A stretch of DNA of 21,539 bases from a virus. How positions within the stretch are numbered: the stretch's first letter is position 1; the number at the start of each line of letters is the position of its first letter. Positions 7,570-13,952 of the stretch are shown here, piece by piece. The DNA lies in the IMG/VR virus record IMGVR_UViG_3300021185_000666, positions 1-21,539 of that record; one strand, 5' to 3'. Both the position numbers and the translations under genes were made by a program. The notes beneath the pieces are model-generated. The model was not told the DNA's origin, ran no database searches, and saw only the letters and a program-made list of their open reading frames with translations.

Positions 7570-8664
7570 ATGGCGTTGATTAAATTAAATACAAGAAGTA
7601 TTCCAGACAATGCGGTGACGCCTGCGAAGGTGTCACAGAATCTTGGGCGTAGAAATATGATAATTAATGGCGCCATGCAAATAGCACAATACGGCACCTC
7701 CGTAACAGGTATTACTAGTGGCAACAATTTGACAGCAGATAGGTTTAGTTTTTCTACAGGAAGTAATGGTGGTACATATACATTATCTACATCTACAACT
7801 GTTCCTTCTGGTGAAGGGTTCAAAAGAAGTCTAAAACTTGATTGTACTACTGCCGGAAATTATTCTACTGCTGGTACTGCCACTATGTTAAGATGTTCGC
7901 CATTTGAAATTCAAGATTGTGCAAGACTAGCATACGGAACTTCTGGTGCAAAGAAACTAACAGTGTCATTTTGGACTCGTGCTAGTTATACAGGAACATT
8001 TACAGCATTGCTTGTAACACATGATTCTGCACAAAGAAATATTATAAAGACATTTACTATCTCTTCTGCTAACACATGGCAAAAAGTTGTTCTAACTTAT
8101 GATGGAGATACTGGAAGTACATTCACTGGGGCTGACATTAATCTGGGATTAAGCTTAGATATTTGGATGGGTGGTGGTTCTAGTTACACTGGTGGTTCTC
8201 AAACAGATGGTGTCTGGAGAGCTCGATCAACACATAACACTTCTGTCTTACAAGGTAATGGTACATTGTTTGGTACAAACACTTCCCATGACTTCTATAT
8301 AACAGGATTACAAGTTGAGGTTGGCGATGCAGCTACAGATTTCGAACACCGATCATACGCAGAAGAACTAGCGCTTTGCCAACGCTACTATGAAACAGAT
8401 GGCATGGCTGGTGGGGATAATTATAGAGTTGCATTACCTAAAGTTCAAACTAGTGATTCTTACTATTTTCATATTCCTTATAAACATTACAAAAGGACAA
8501 AAGCATCTGTAACTATAACCCAAGCGTATTCAGACAATTTAGTGCTTAATGCTCACAGTGCTTCTTCTGGTGTAGGTGGGTTTGGAACAGCAACTGCTAC
8601 TGGTGGGTCAGCAGATAATAGAGCTCTATTTGAATTTTTCTGGAAAGCGGATGCAGAGTTATAG
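7570..8664 (+). CDS. Tail-fibre protein, copy 1 of tandem duplicated cassette
   Basis: 364 residues beginning MALIKLNTRSIPDNAVTPAK. The motif GRRNMIINGAMQIAQYG (residues ~26-42) is followed by TADRFSF and a jelly-roll-like beta domain (TVSFWTRASYTGTFTALLVT, TWQKVVLTYDGDTG, DIWMGGG). This is the carbohydrate-binding-like fold typical of fibres with 'INGAM.IAQ' starts. GLQVEVGD...FEHRSYAEELALCQRYYE (residues ~245-272) is the conserved hinge, after which a variable tip of ~90 residues ends KADAEL. The product at 8861 shares the INGAM start, the hinge and the AEL end but has a different tip. Likely a host-binding fibre. The RBS of the small partner gene starts two bases after the stop. Confidence 0.85.
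   Translation: MALIKLNTRSIPDNAVTPAKVSQNLGRRNMIINGAMQIAQYGTSVTGITSGNNLTADRFSFSTGSNGGTYTLSTSTTVPSGEGFKRSLKLDCTTAGNYSTAGTATMLRCSPFEIQDCARLAYGTSGAKKLTVSFWTRASYTGTFTALLVTHDSAQRNIIKTFTISSANTWQKVVLTYDGDTGSTFTGADINLGLSLDIWMGGGSSYTGGSQTDGVWRARSTHNTSVLQGNGTLFGTNTSHDFYITGLQVEVGDAATDFEHRSYAEELALCQRYYETDGMAGGDNYRVALPKVQTSDSYYFHIPYKHYKRTKASVTITQAYSDNLVLNAHSASSGVGGFGTATATGGSADNRALFEFFWKADAEL
8336..8357 (+). repeat. 22-bp direct repeat at the fibre hinge (copy 1)
   Basis: These 22 bases are identical to 9600-9621. They encode the DFEHRS hinge shared by the two tandem fibre genes. A second identity of 14 bases (8315-8328 and 9579-9592) has the same 1264-base offset. The repeat marks the junction between conserved body and variable tip. 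Confidence 0.85.
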
Positions 8665-8675
8665 TAGGAGATGAC

Positions 8676-8858
8676 ATGAATATTACAGAAGTTAAATATC
8701 AATTTGATGAAACTAGCAAAAAAAATGTTGGTTATATCGCAACTATTGGTGATGAAGTTTGGTATGTTCCATTAGATGATGGAAACAGACACTACATTGA
8801 AATTCAAAAACAAGTTGCAGATGGTGACTTAACAATTAAAGATGCTGATGAGGAATAA
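8676..8858 (+). CDS. Small acidic partner of fibre gene, copy 1
   Basis: 60 residues; RBS AGGAG at 8666-8670. The protein reads MNITEVKYQFDETSKKN..., then GDEVWYVPLDDGNRHYIEIQ and KQVADGDLTIKDADEE. It aligns along its full length with the 57-residue product at 9950: MNIT..KY start, a central W.VPLD.DN..Y.EI stretch, QVA.GDLTI and an acidic end. Both copies lie directly behind their fibre gene, so the pair was duplicated as a unit. The size, acidity and position suggest a fibre-assembly chaperone or a capping subunit of the fibre; no experimental homologue is known to me. Confidence 0.8.
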   Translation: MNITEVKYQFDETSKKNVGYIATIGDEVWYVPLDDGNRHYIEIQKQVADGDLTIKDADEE

Positions 8859-8860
8859 AA

Positions 8861-9946
8861 ATGGCACTCAGTAAAGTAAATCCAAATCTAGTTCAGAACT
8901 TTGGACGTAGAAGATTAAACATTAATGGTGCTATGCAAGTGGCACAAAGGACAACTTCTGCGACAATATCAGATGGTGCTAATGAAGGATACAGAACATT
9001 AGATAGATGGAGAGCTTTATTTTCGTCTAGTGCTGGTGGTGTTGCTACTATGTCACAAGTTAACGGTGGCCCAAACTTTAAGTTTGCAAAATCAATGAAG
9101 ATAGACGTTACCACAGCAGATACATCATTGGATGCAAATCATGCTATAACCCTACAATATAGATTTGAAGACCAAGATATTGCAAACTCAGGTTGGGAAT
9201 ATAGAGATCCTAATTCTAAACTAAACGTATCTTTTTGGGCTAAATCAACAAAAGCAGGAACATACTGTGTATTTCTATATGCAGTAAGTAATACACAGTA
9301 CAATATTGTTAAAGAATATACTCTTGCTGCTGACACATGGACATATGTTAGTTTATCATTTAAGGGTAGTAATAATCAGGTAGCTTTTGATGGTACTACT
9401 GCTGAAGGATTACAGGTAGGATGGACACTAGCAGCAGGATCAAATAGATCTGAGAATGTCGTAGAGGGTGAATGGATTCTAAGAACCTCTGGAGCAGGAC
9501 AAGGAAGATATGCAACATCAAATCAAGTAAACTTTTTTGATAGTACATCCAATATCTATCATCTTACAGGGGTTCAAATTGAGGTTGGCGATACATCTTC
9601 AGATTTCGAACACCGATCATATGGTGAAGAACTATCGCTTTGTCAAAGATACTATCAATTAAATATTAGTAATACTGGATATACAAACACATCAACCAAT
9701 GCTAGACTAGGACTTGCTGGTAACTCAGCAATGAGAGCCGCACCATCTCTAAGTATAGTTGCGGCTACTGGAGTAGTTGAAGATTTTGGTACAAATAATA
9801 GAAATCTCGTTAGTTTAGGTGGCCTATCTGCCGGTGCCGGCGGTGGTTTTCTAGGAGGGGCGGTTGATGCGACTATTACATCGTCTACGAGTTCCAAACC
9901 CCACATCTTATTTCCAGGCGCAATTGCTATGTCAGCGGAGTTATAG
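8861..9946 (+). CDS. Tail-fibre protein, copy 2 of tandem duplicated cassette
   Basis: 361 residues, starting two bases after the previous stop and probably translationally coupled. It begins MALSKVNPNLVQNFGRRRLN followed by INGAMQVAQR, TLDRWRALF, and the same beta-sandwich order as copy 1 (LNVSFWAKSTKAGTYCVFLY, TWTYVSLSFKGS, GWTLAAG). The hinge GVQIEVGD...FEHRSYGEELSLCQRYY lies at residues ~240-264. The remaining ~95 residues form a tip unlike that of copy 1, ending AMSAEL. The stop is followed three bases later by the start of its small partner. The retained body and hinge with divergent tip suggest tip replacement by recombination or strong diversifying selection. Confidence 0.85.
   Translation: MALSKVNPNLVQNFGRRRLNINGAMQVAQRTTSATISDGANEGYRTLDRWRALFSSSAGGVATMSQVNGGPNFKFAKSMKIDVTTADTSLDANHAITLQYRFEDQDIANSGWEYRDPNSKLNVSFWAKSTKAGTYCVFLYAVSNTQYNIVKEYTLAADTWTYVSLSFKGSNNQVAFDGTTAEGLQVGWTLAAGSNRSENVVEGEWILRTSGAGQGRYATSNQVNFFDSTSNIYHLTGVQIEVGDTSSDFEHRSYGEELSLCQRYYQLNISNTGYTNTSTNARLGLAGNSAMRAAPSLSIVAATGVVEDFGTNNRNLVSLGGLSAGAGGGFLGGAVDATITSSTSSKPHILFPGAIAMSAEL
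9600..9621 (+). repeat. 22-bp direct repeat at the fibre hinge (copy 2)
   Basis: Identical to 8336-8357, in the same reading frame and at the same place in the second fibre gene. Recombination between the copies would delete the first partner gene and fuse the two fibre genes into a single intact one. Confidence 0.85.
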
Positions 9947-9949
9947 AAA

Positions 9950-10123
9950 ATGAATATTACAAATGCAAAATACTCTAAAGATTTGGATGGAAATAATTCT
10001 TGTGTAAAATGTACTATAGGTGGTGTTGATTGGTTAGTGCCTTTAGACCCTGATAACTCAGATTATGCAGAAATTCTAAGACAAGTTGCAGCAGGCGACT
10101 TAACCATTGCAGAGGCAGACTAA
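9950..10123 (+). CDS. Small acidic partner of fibre gene, copy 2 (57 aa)
   Basis: A short gene of 58 codons including the stop. It starts three bases after the stop of the second fibre gene. The protein begins MNITNAKYSKDLDGNNSCVK, continues CTIGGVDWLVPLDPDN, then SDYAEILRQVAAGDLTIAEAD. Its reality is supported by full-length similarity to the product at 8676: MNIT..KY, VPLD..N..Y.EI, QVA.GDLTI and an acidic end. Unlike copy 1 it has two cysteines in the N-terminal half. A CTAAATA promoter-like motif overlaps its stop. Function is inferred from pairing with the fibre gene, as for copy 1. Confidence 0.8.
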   Translation: MNITNAKYSKDLDGNNSCVKCTIGGVDWLVPLDPDNSDYAEILRQVAAGDLTIAEAD

Positions 10124-10126
10124 ATA
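10120..10126 (+). promoter_or_regulatory. Possible late promoter variant (CTAAATA) overlapping a stop codon
   Basis: CTAAATA overlaps the TAA of the 57-residue gene and lies 28 bases before the ATG at 10155. The 15-base context (10115-10129) equals that at 6083-6097. It probably starts the 10155-13525 cassette. Confidence 0.45.
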
Positions 10127-10154
10127 GTAGTATGGAAAATAGAGGCAAAATACA

Positions 10155-10781
10155 ATGAGTAACTATATCGGCGCAGAACCATCTTATGGTGTGTTCGACA
10201 GACAAATTTTGGCAGGGAACGGTACGACAACACAGTTCAACTTGGACTTTTTTGTTGCACAACCTTCTTCTTTGCTTGTTTCAATTGATGGTGTTATTCA
10301 AGAACCAGAGTATTCTTATACTACTGGAATAACATCTGGACAAGCGCTCATCAATTTCTCAGAAGCACCAGATAATGGCGCTAGAATCTTTCTTATCTAT
10401 ATGGGTAGACAGGTTCTTACTGCACAAGCTTCTGCGGCGTTATCGCAAACACACTTTGACGAATTTAATGGTAACGGTTCAACGACTGCCTTTACATTAA
10501 CAAACACTCCAGTATCAGGTGCATCTGAAAACTTTATGGTATATGTGGACAATGTATATCAAAGAAATGGTTCTGGTCTTGCATTCCAAGTATCTGGTTC
10601 AACAATAACATTTACCTCTGCACCACCATCTGGAACAAAGAATATTCAAGTTTACCAGTTAAATGGGGTAAACACACTAAATACTATTGCTGATAATACA
10701 GTCTCAGTTGCGAAAGTGCAACAGGGAGTATTTGACCAAGCAGAAGATGACGCAACAGCATTGGCAATTGCTTTAGGATAA
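10155..10781 (+). CDS. Tail-fibre protein with two NGS-T-F beta repeats and C-terminal ALAIALG
   Basis: 208 residues beginning MSNYIGAEPSYGVFDRQILA, sharing the MSNYIG tag with the product at 3801. Two copies of the beta module follow. Copy one, residues ~17-83, contains GNGTTTQFNL, LVSIDGVIQEPEYSY and INFSEAPDN. Copy two, residues ~104-168, contains FNGNGSTTAFTLTNTP, MVYVDNVYQR and VSGSTITFTSAPPSG. A short stalk (IADNTVSVAKVQQGVFDQA) leads to the end, DDATALAIALG. The ALAIALG terminus is identical to that of the 2997-3407 product. It therefore combines the start of one locus member with the end of another. The next gene is a MANTFKNA protein, as after the 2997 gene. Structural fibre role is likely. 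Confidence 0.8.
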   Translation: MSNYIGAEPSYGVFDRQILAGNGTTTQFNLDFFVAQPSSLLVSIDGVIQEPEYSYTTGITSGQALINFSEAPDNGARIFLIYMGRQVLTAQASAALSQTHFDEFNGNGSTTAFTLTNTPVSGASENFMVYVDNVYQRNGSGLAFQVSGSTITFTSAPPSGTKNIQVYQLNGVNTLNTIADNTVSVAKVQQGVFDQAEDDATALAIALG

Positions 10782-10795
10782 TATAGGAAAAAAAC

Positions 10796-11131
10796 ATGGC
10801 GAACACATTTAAGAATGCAGCAACAGCAAACGTATCGAATAGTTCATATGCAACTTTGTATACTTGTCCTGCTAATACACAGACTGTTGTTCTTGGACTT
10901 GCAGTTGCAAACAAGACAACCTCTGCTGTAACAGTACAGGTTCAGTTTACAGATACTTCTGCTTCTAGTGCAACATTTCAACTTTTAGAGAATATTAGTA
11001 TCCCAGCGAATACTACATTAGAAACTCTCGCTGGACAAAAATATATTTTAGAGGCTGGAGATATCCTCAAAGTCAAGGCAGGCACTGGTTCTGCTCTTGA
11101 TGTAGTTATGGGTCTCATGGAAAAATCATAA
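10796..11131 (+). CDS. Small beta-rich virion protein (MANTFKNA family), paralogue of 3444-3788
   Basis: 111 residues beginning MANTFKNAATANVSNSSYAT. The core has strands TVVLGLAVANKTTSAVTVQV and FQLLENISIPANTTLETLAG, then QKYILEAGDILKVKAG and the end LDVVMGLMEKS. It aligns over its whole length with the 3444 product, with the GQK.iL..gD.l.V stretch best conserved. Its start is 14 bases after the upstream stop, preceded by TAGGAAAA. The protein is a compact beta-sandwich candidate without signal or membrane segments. Both family members lie next to MSNYIG fibre genes, so a fibre-associated structural role is likely. Confidence 0.75.
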   Translation: MANTFKNAATANVSNSSYATLYTCPANTQTVVLGLAVANKTTSAVTVQVQFTDTSASSATFQLLENISIPANTTLETLAGQKYILEAGDILKVKAGTGSALDVVMGLMEKS

Positions 11132-11142
11132 GGGGATAATTG

Positions 11143-12015
11143 ATGCCATTTATAGGTAAAACGCCAGCACAGGGATTTGTAAACTCAGTAACCAAGGATG
11201 ATTTCACTCCTAATGGTTCTACTACTGCGTTTACAATGAGTAAAGCGCCCGCTACAGTAAACGAAATAGAAGTCTATGTAGGTAATGTTCGCCAAGAACC
11301 TACATCTGCTTATTCTGTTTCGGGAACAACTCTTACAATGACAGAAGCGCCTGCAACTAATGTTAACTTCTATGTAATGCATATTGGTGGGACTACTCAG
11401 AGTAGTACTGTTGTAGGAGATGGTACGGTAAGAAGTGCAAAGATTGTCAGTGGTGCAGTGACATCATCCAAACTAGATACTAACATTGCAATTTCTGGAA
11501 CTACAACATCAACTGGACTTATTACTGCAACTGCTGGTATTTCTGTTCCAAGTGGACAAGGTATTAACTTTAGTGCCACTGGTGATGGTAGTGGTACAAT
11601 GGCAAGTGAACTCTTTGACGATTATGAAGAAGGCACATGGGTGCCAGAATTTAGAGGATCTAGTGGTTCAGCTGGTAGTGCAAGCACTTCGGTGAGTATG
11701 GCTCAGTATACAAAGATTGGTAGGTTAGTTACTATCCAGTGTGATTTAAGGTGGTCTACAATAGGTAGTTGGGGGGGTAATTTAGAATTACACGGTTTAC
11801 CATTTACAGTTGGGGTTAAAGGACAAGGAACGCCTGGATTGTTGAAAAGAATTGAAATTACTCAGAAAATGATTACAGCTGTAGCATACCCTAGTGGTAC
11901 GGTGATAAAATTCTTTGATATAAGCAGTGATCTCAGTGTAAAGGCGCAAACCTCTGTGACTAGGTTTAACGATGCTTTGAATGAATTTACAATGACCATG
12001 TCATACTCTGTTTAA
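11143..12015 (+). CDS. Tail-fibre protein (MPFIGK type with DDYEEGTW domain), shorter paralogue
   Basis: 290 residues from the ATG at 11143. An in-frame TTG one codon earlier (11140) is possible but unnecessary: MPFIGK is the start shared with the product at 6124, and AAGGGG (11130-11135) is well placed. Residues ~21-80 hold one NGS-T-F module (FTPNGSTTAFTMSKAP, EVYVGNVRQEPTSAYSVSG). A stalk follows with DGTVRSAKIVSGAVTSSKL. INFSATGDG precedes DDYEEGTW at residues 159-166. The C-terminal domain has AQYTKIGRLVTIQCDLRW and LELHGLPF, like the 6124 product, but diverges afterwards. Likely another host-range fibre. Confidence 0.8.
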   Translation: MPFIGKTPAQGFVNSVTKDDFTPNGSTTAFTMSKAPATVNEIEVYVGNVRQEPTSAYSVSGTTLTMTEAPATNVNFYVMHIGGTTQSSTVVGDGTVRSAKIVSGAVTSSKLDTNIAISGTTTSTGLITATAGISVPSGQGINFSATGDGSGTMASELFDDYEEGTWVPEFRGSSGSAGSASTSVSMAQYTKIGRLVTIQCDLRWSTIGSWGGNLELHGLPFTVGVKGQGTPGLLKRIEITQKMITAVAYPSGTVIKFFDISSDLSVKAQTSVTRFNDALNEFTMTMSYSV

Positions 12016-12030
12016 TAAGGAAAAACTATA

Positions 12031-13161
12031 ATGCCAATTTCAAAGATTAAGACAGACAGTTTATCAAATGACTCAATAACCGCTGCAAAAATTGTAGGTG
12101 GTGCTGTTGATACCTCTGATATTGCTGCTGGTTCAATTGACGCTGCACAGTTATCTTCTAATTCTGTAATAACTGCAAAGATTGCTAATGATGCTGTAAC
12201 AACAGATAAACTAGCAACCCAAACTGGTAATGTAGATTTTGACGATAATGGTAAAATTAGACTGGGCACTGGAAATGATCTACAGATTTTCCATAACGGC
12301 ACTGAAAGTTTCATTCGTGATGTAGGCACAGGCGGTCTTAAAATAGACAGTAACGGCCCTGACCTTACACTTCGTGTTAATGCTACAGAGTCTGCCATTG
12401 TTGCTAATTCAAACGGCTCTGTTGACCTTTATTACGACAACGCATCCAAGCTCTCCACAACCAGCACAGGCATAAACATAACAGGCATTATGGACGCTAA
12501 TGATGCGACTATCGGTGACGTAGCTGATGGTACTGCATTAATACAAATGTTAGCTAATCCTACGAATGGTAATAACACAATTCACTTTGGTGATGCTACA
12601 AGTGGTGCTGATTCTTATGATGGTTATATTAACTATGCACACGATACAAGGGCTATGACGTTTGCAGTTGGTGGTGGTGAACATATGAGAATTACTCGTG
12701 ATGACGGCACTAGCGATGGACTTATTAAAATCAGGGGAGGTGTTGGACTTAATTACGCCTCTTCTCTAGGCTCTTCTCAAGTTGTGATGGCGATTGGGAC
12801 AGATAACTCTTACAGGTCTGGTGTTATTTTTGAACTTGCGTCCAACCAATCTCTTTGGGCTTCTGGATTTATTAAAATAAAATGCGCTGCAGGAAGAAAT
12901 GGATTAGAAAGTCGATCAGCTGCAGAGTACTTATATAGGTTTCAATGCCACAATGAAGGCATTTCGGGTATCGCACTAGCTTCCTCTTCTGGAGACACTG
13001 GTAGTTTTACTATAAGTGTTACAGAAGCGAACGCTAACAGTTCAACCGGCACAGTTGAATTGAAGGTAAAAGCATCGGCGTCAACTAATCATGGTACTTC
13101 GTTGATATTCGTTGAATGTGGTCATTATAACGGTATCAATAGAGTTAGAAGGGGAATTTAA
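12031..13161 (+). CDS. Tail-fibre protein with AVT-AKIA stalk and DLQ-FHNG modules
   Basis: 376 residues. The N-terminal stalk (residues ~1-65) is MPISKIKTDSLSNDSITAAK, then repeated units ending AKIANDAVTTDKLATQ. Residues ~70-130 contain KIRLGTGNDLQIFHNGTESF, DVGTGGLKIDSNG, VANSNGSVDLYYDNASKL and TSTGINITG, the repeated beta units of marine phage fibres that also occur once in the 2997 product. The central part (ADGTALIQMLANPTNGNN, TIHFGDATSGADSYDGYINY) and GGGEHMRITRDDG lead to a distinct C-terminal domain ending GHYNGINRVRRGI. Bases ~12260-12490 look more GC-rich and differ in codon use from flanking genes, which suggests an imported module. A small protein gene starts two bases after the stop. 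Confidence 0.8.
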   Translation: MPISKIKTDSLSNDSITAAKIVGGAVDTSDIAAGSIDAAQLSSNSVITAKIANDAVTTDKLATQTGNVDFDDNGKIRLGTGNDLQIFHNGTESFIRDVGTGGLKIDSNGPDLTLRVNATESAIVANSNGSVDLYYDNASKLSTTSTGINITGIMDANDATIGDVADGTALIQMLANPTNGNNTIHFGDATSGADSYDGYINYAHDTRAMTFAVGGGEHMRITRDDGTSDGLIKIRGGVGLNYASSLGSSQVVMAIGTDNSYRSGVIFELASNQSLWASGFIKIKCAAGRNGLESRSAAEYLYRFQCHNEGISGIALASSSGDTGSFTISVTEANANSSTGTVELKVKASASTNHGTSLIFVECGHYNGINRVRRGI

Positions 13162-13162
13162 T

Positions 13163-13525
13163 ATGAGTTGGACTATTTCAGAAAATTTAAGAACAATATC
13201 TTCTGGTGGTGTGAGTAATATAGTGAAACAAGCTACTTATAGATATACCGCTACAAACGGCAAAGCTTCTGCTTACTATGAAAAGGTTGCTGAGTTTGAA
13301 TATAATGCAGAAACTTTTACTCCATTTGCAAGTCTAACAGAAGATCAAGTTATTGGTTGGGTAAAAGGTCAACTAGGATCTACTTTTGTTACTCAGATAG
13401 AAGAAAAAGTTGCTGCTGAGCTCGCATTAGAAATTGAAGAATCTGGAGATATTGGACAAAAAATGTTTGTTGATTTTGTTCCAAGTGTCGAGCCTGAGTT
13501 AAACGCTCCAGACAATCCTTGGTAA
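13163..13525 (+). CDS. Small conserved phage protein following a fibre gene, unknown function
   Basis: 120 residues from the ATG at 13163, preceded by AGAAGGGG (13147-13154). The frame is open to 13112, but that part lies inside the fibre gene. It begins MSWTISENLRTISSGGVSNI, then VKQATYRYTATNGKASAYYE, FTPFASLTEDQVIGWVKGQL and a C-terminal helix and tail ending NAPDNPW. The pattern 'W.i..l......GgV......Y..tA..g...A...' followed by 'LTE..V..WV...LG' is one I associate with small uncharacterised proteins of T4-like marine phages located beside fibre genes. It is acidic. Probable virion-assembly partner; function unknown. The 87 bases after it hold only the late promoter and the RBS of the next gene. 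Confidence 0.75.
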   Translation: MSWTISENLRTISSGGVSNIVKQATYRYTATNGKASAYYEKVAEFEYNAETFTPFASLTEDQVIGWVKGQLGSTFVTQIEEKVAAELALEIEESGDIGQKMFVDFVPSVEPELNAPDNPW

Positions 13526-13581
13526 GAACAATTTCAAAAATAAAACTCTATTTATTACCATAACATCTAAGACACAATCCT

Positions 13582-13589
13582 TATAAATA
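13582..13589 (+). promoter_or_regulatory. T4-type late promoter (TATAAATA)
   Basis: An exact TATAAATA lies 23 bases before the ATG at 13613, with AAGGAG (13597-13602) between them. It sits at the end of an 87-base non-coding gap that is AT-rich and shows no clear hairpin. It probably drives 13613 onward, possibly through gp13-gp15. Confidence 0.75.
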
Positions 13590-13612
13590 GAACTAGAAGG
13601 AGACTGTGTTCG

Positions 13613-13948
13613 ATGGCAACAATATCAAATTTATTTATAGATCAAGACTCTGACTTTACCACCACGGTAACAGTCAATGACTCTAATGGGACTGCACTTG
13701 ATTTAACAAATTATACTGCACTTGGTATGGTACGCAAGACGTATGAATCATCAAGCGCAACTACATTTGCATCCTCGTTTGTTTCGCCAAGAACTACAGG
13801 ACAAATCACAATCTCACTGACAGACACGCAAACCGCAGCTCTTGACTACGGAAGGTATGTTTATGACTTGGTCATAACAGATGCCTCTGGTAGCAAAACA
13901 AGGGTTGTTGAAGGTATTGCAACTGTAAGTCCAAGCGTATCAAGGTAG
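13613..13948 (+). CDS. Small beta-sandwich virion protein
   Basis: 111 residues beginning MATISNLFIDQDSDFTTTVT, followed by DSNGTALDLTNYTALGMVRK, TGQITISLTDTQTAALDYGR and YVYDLVITDASG, ending VEGIATVSPSVSR. The sequence 'i..Gs.f...vtv.d.nG.a.dLt.y.a...irk' followed by 'g.i.l.Lt..qTaal..GrYvYDl.i' and 'v.G...v.P.vtR' resembles the N-terminal fibre- or baseplate-attachment domains found across marine and other phages. It is an Ig-like beta domain. It is preceded by an exact late promoter and a strong RBS (AAGGAG, 13597-13602), and followed 4 bases later by a collagen-containing gene. A virion structural or fibre-attachment role is likely. Confidence 0.75.
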   Translation: MATISNLFIDQDSDFTTTVTVNDSNGTALDLTNYTALGMVRKTYESSSATTFASSFVSPRTTGQITISLTDTQTAALDYGRYVYDLVITDASGSKTRVVEGIATVSPSVSR

Positions 13949-13952
13949 AACT

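Noticed and set aside
11140-11145. TTG at 11140 as start of the fibre gene
   Set aside because: The ATG one codon later gives the MPFIGK start shared with the 6124 product and has good RBS spacing.
13112-13162. Upstream start for the 13163 gene
   Set aside because: The extension lies inside the preceding fibre gene. The ATG at 13163 has AGAAGGGG in front and gives a natural MSW start. The same reasoning rejects 2629 (for 2770) and 20145 (for 20175).
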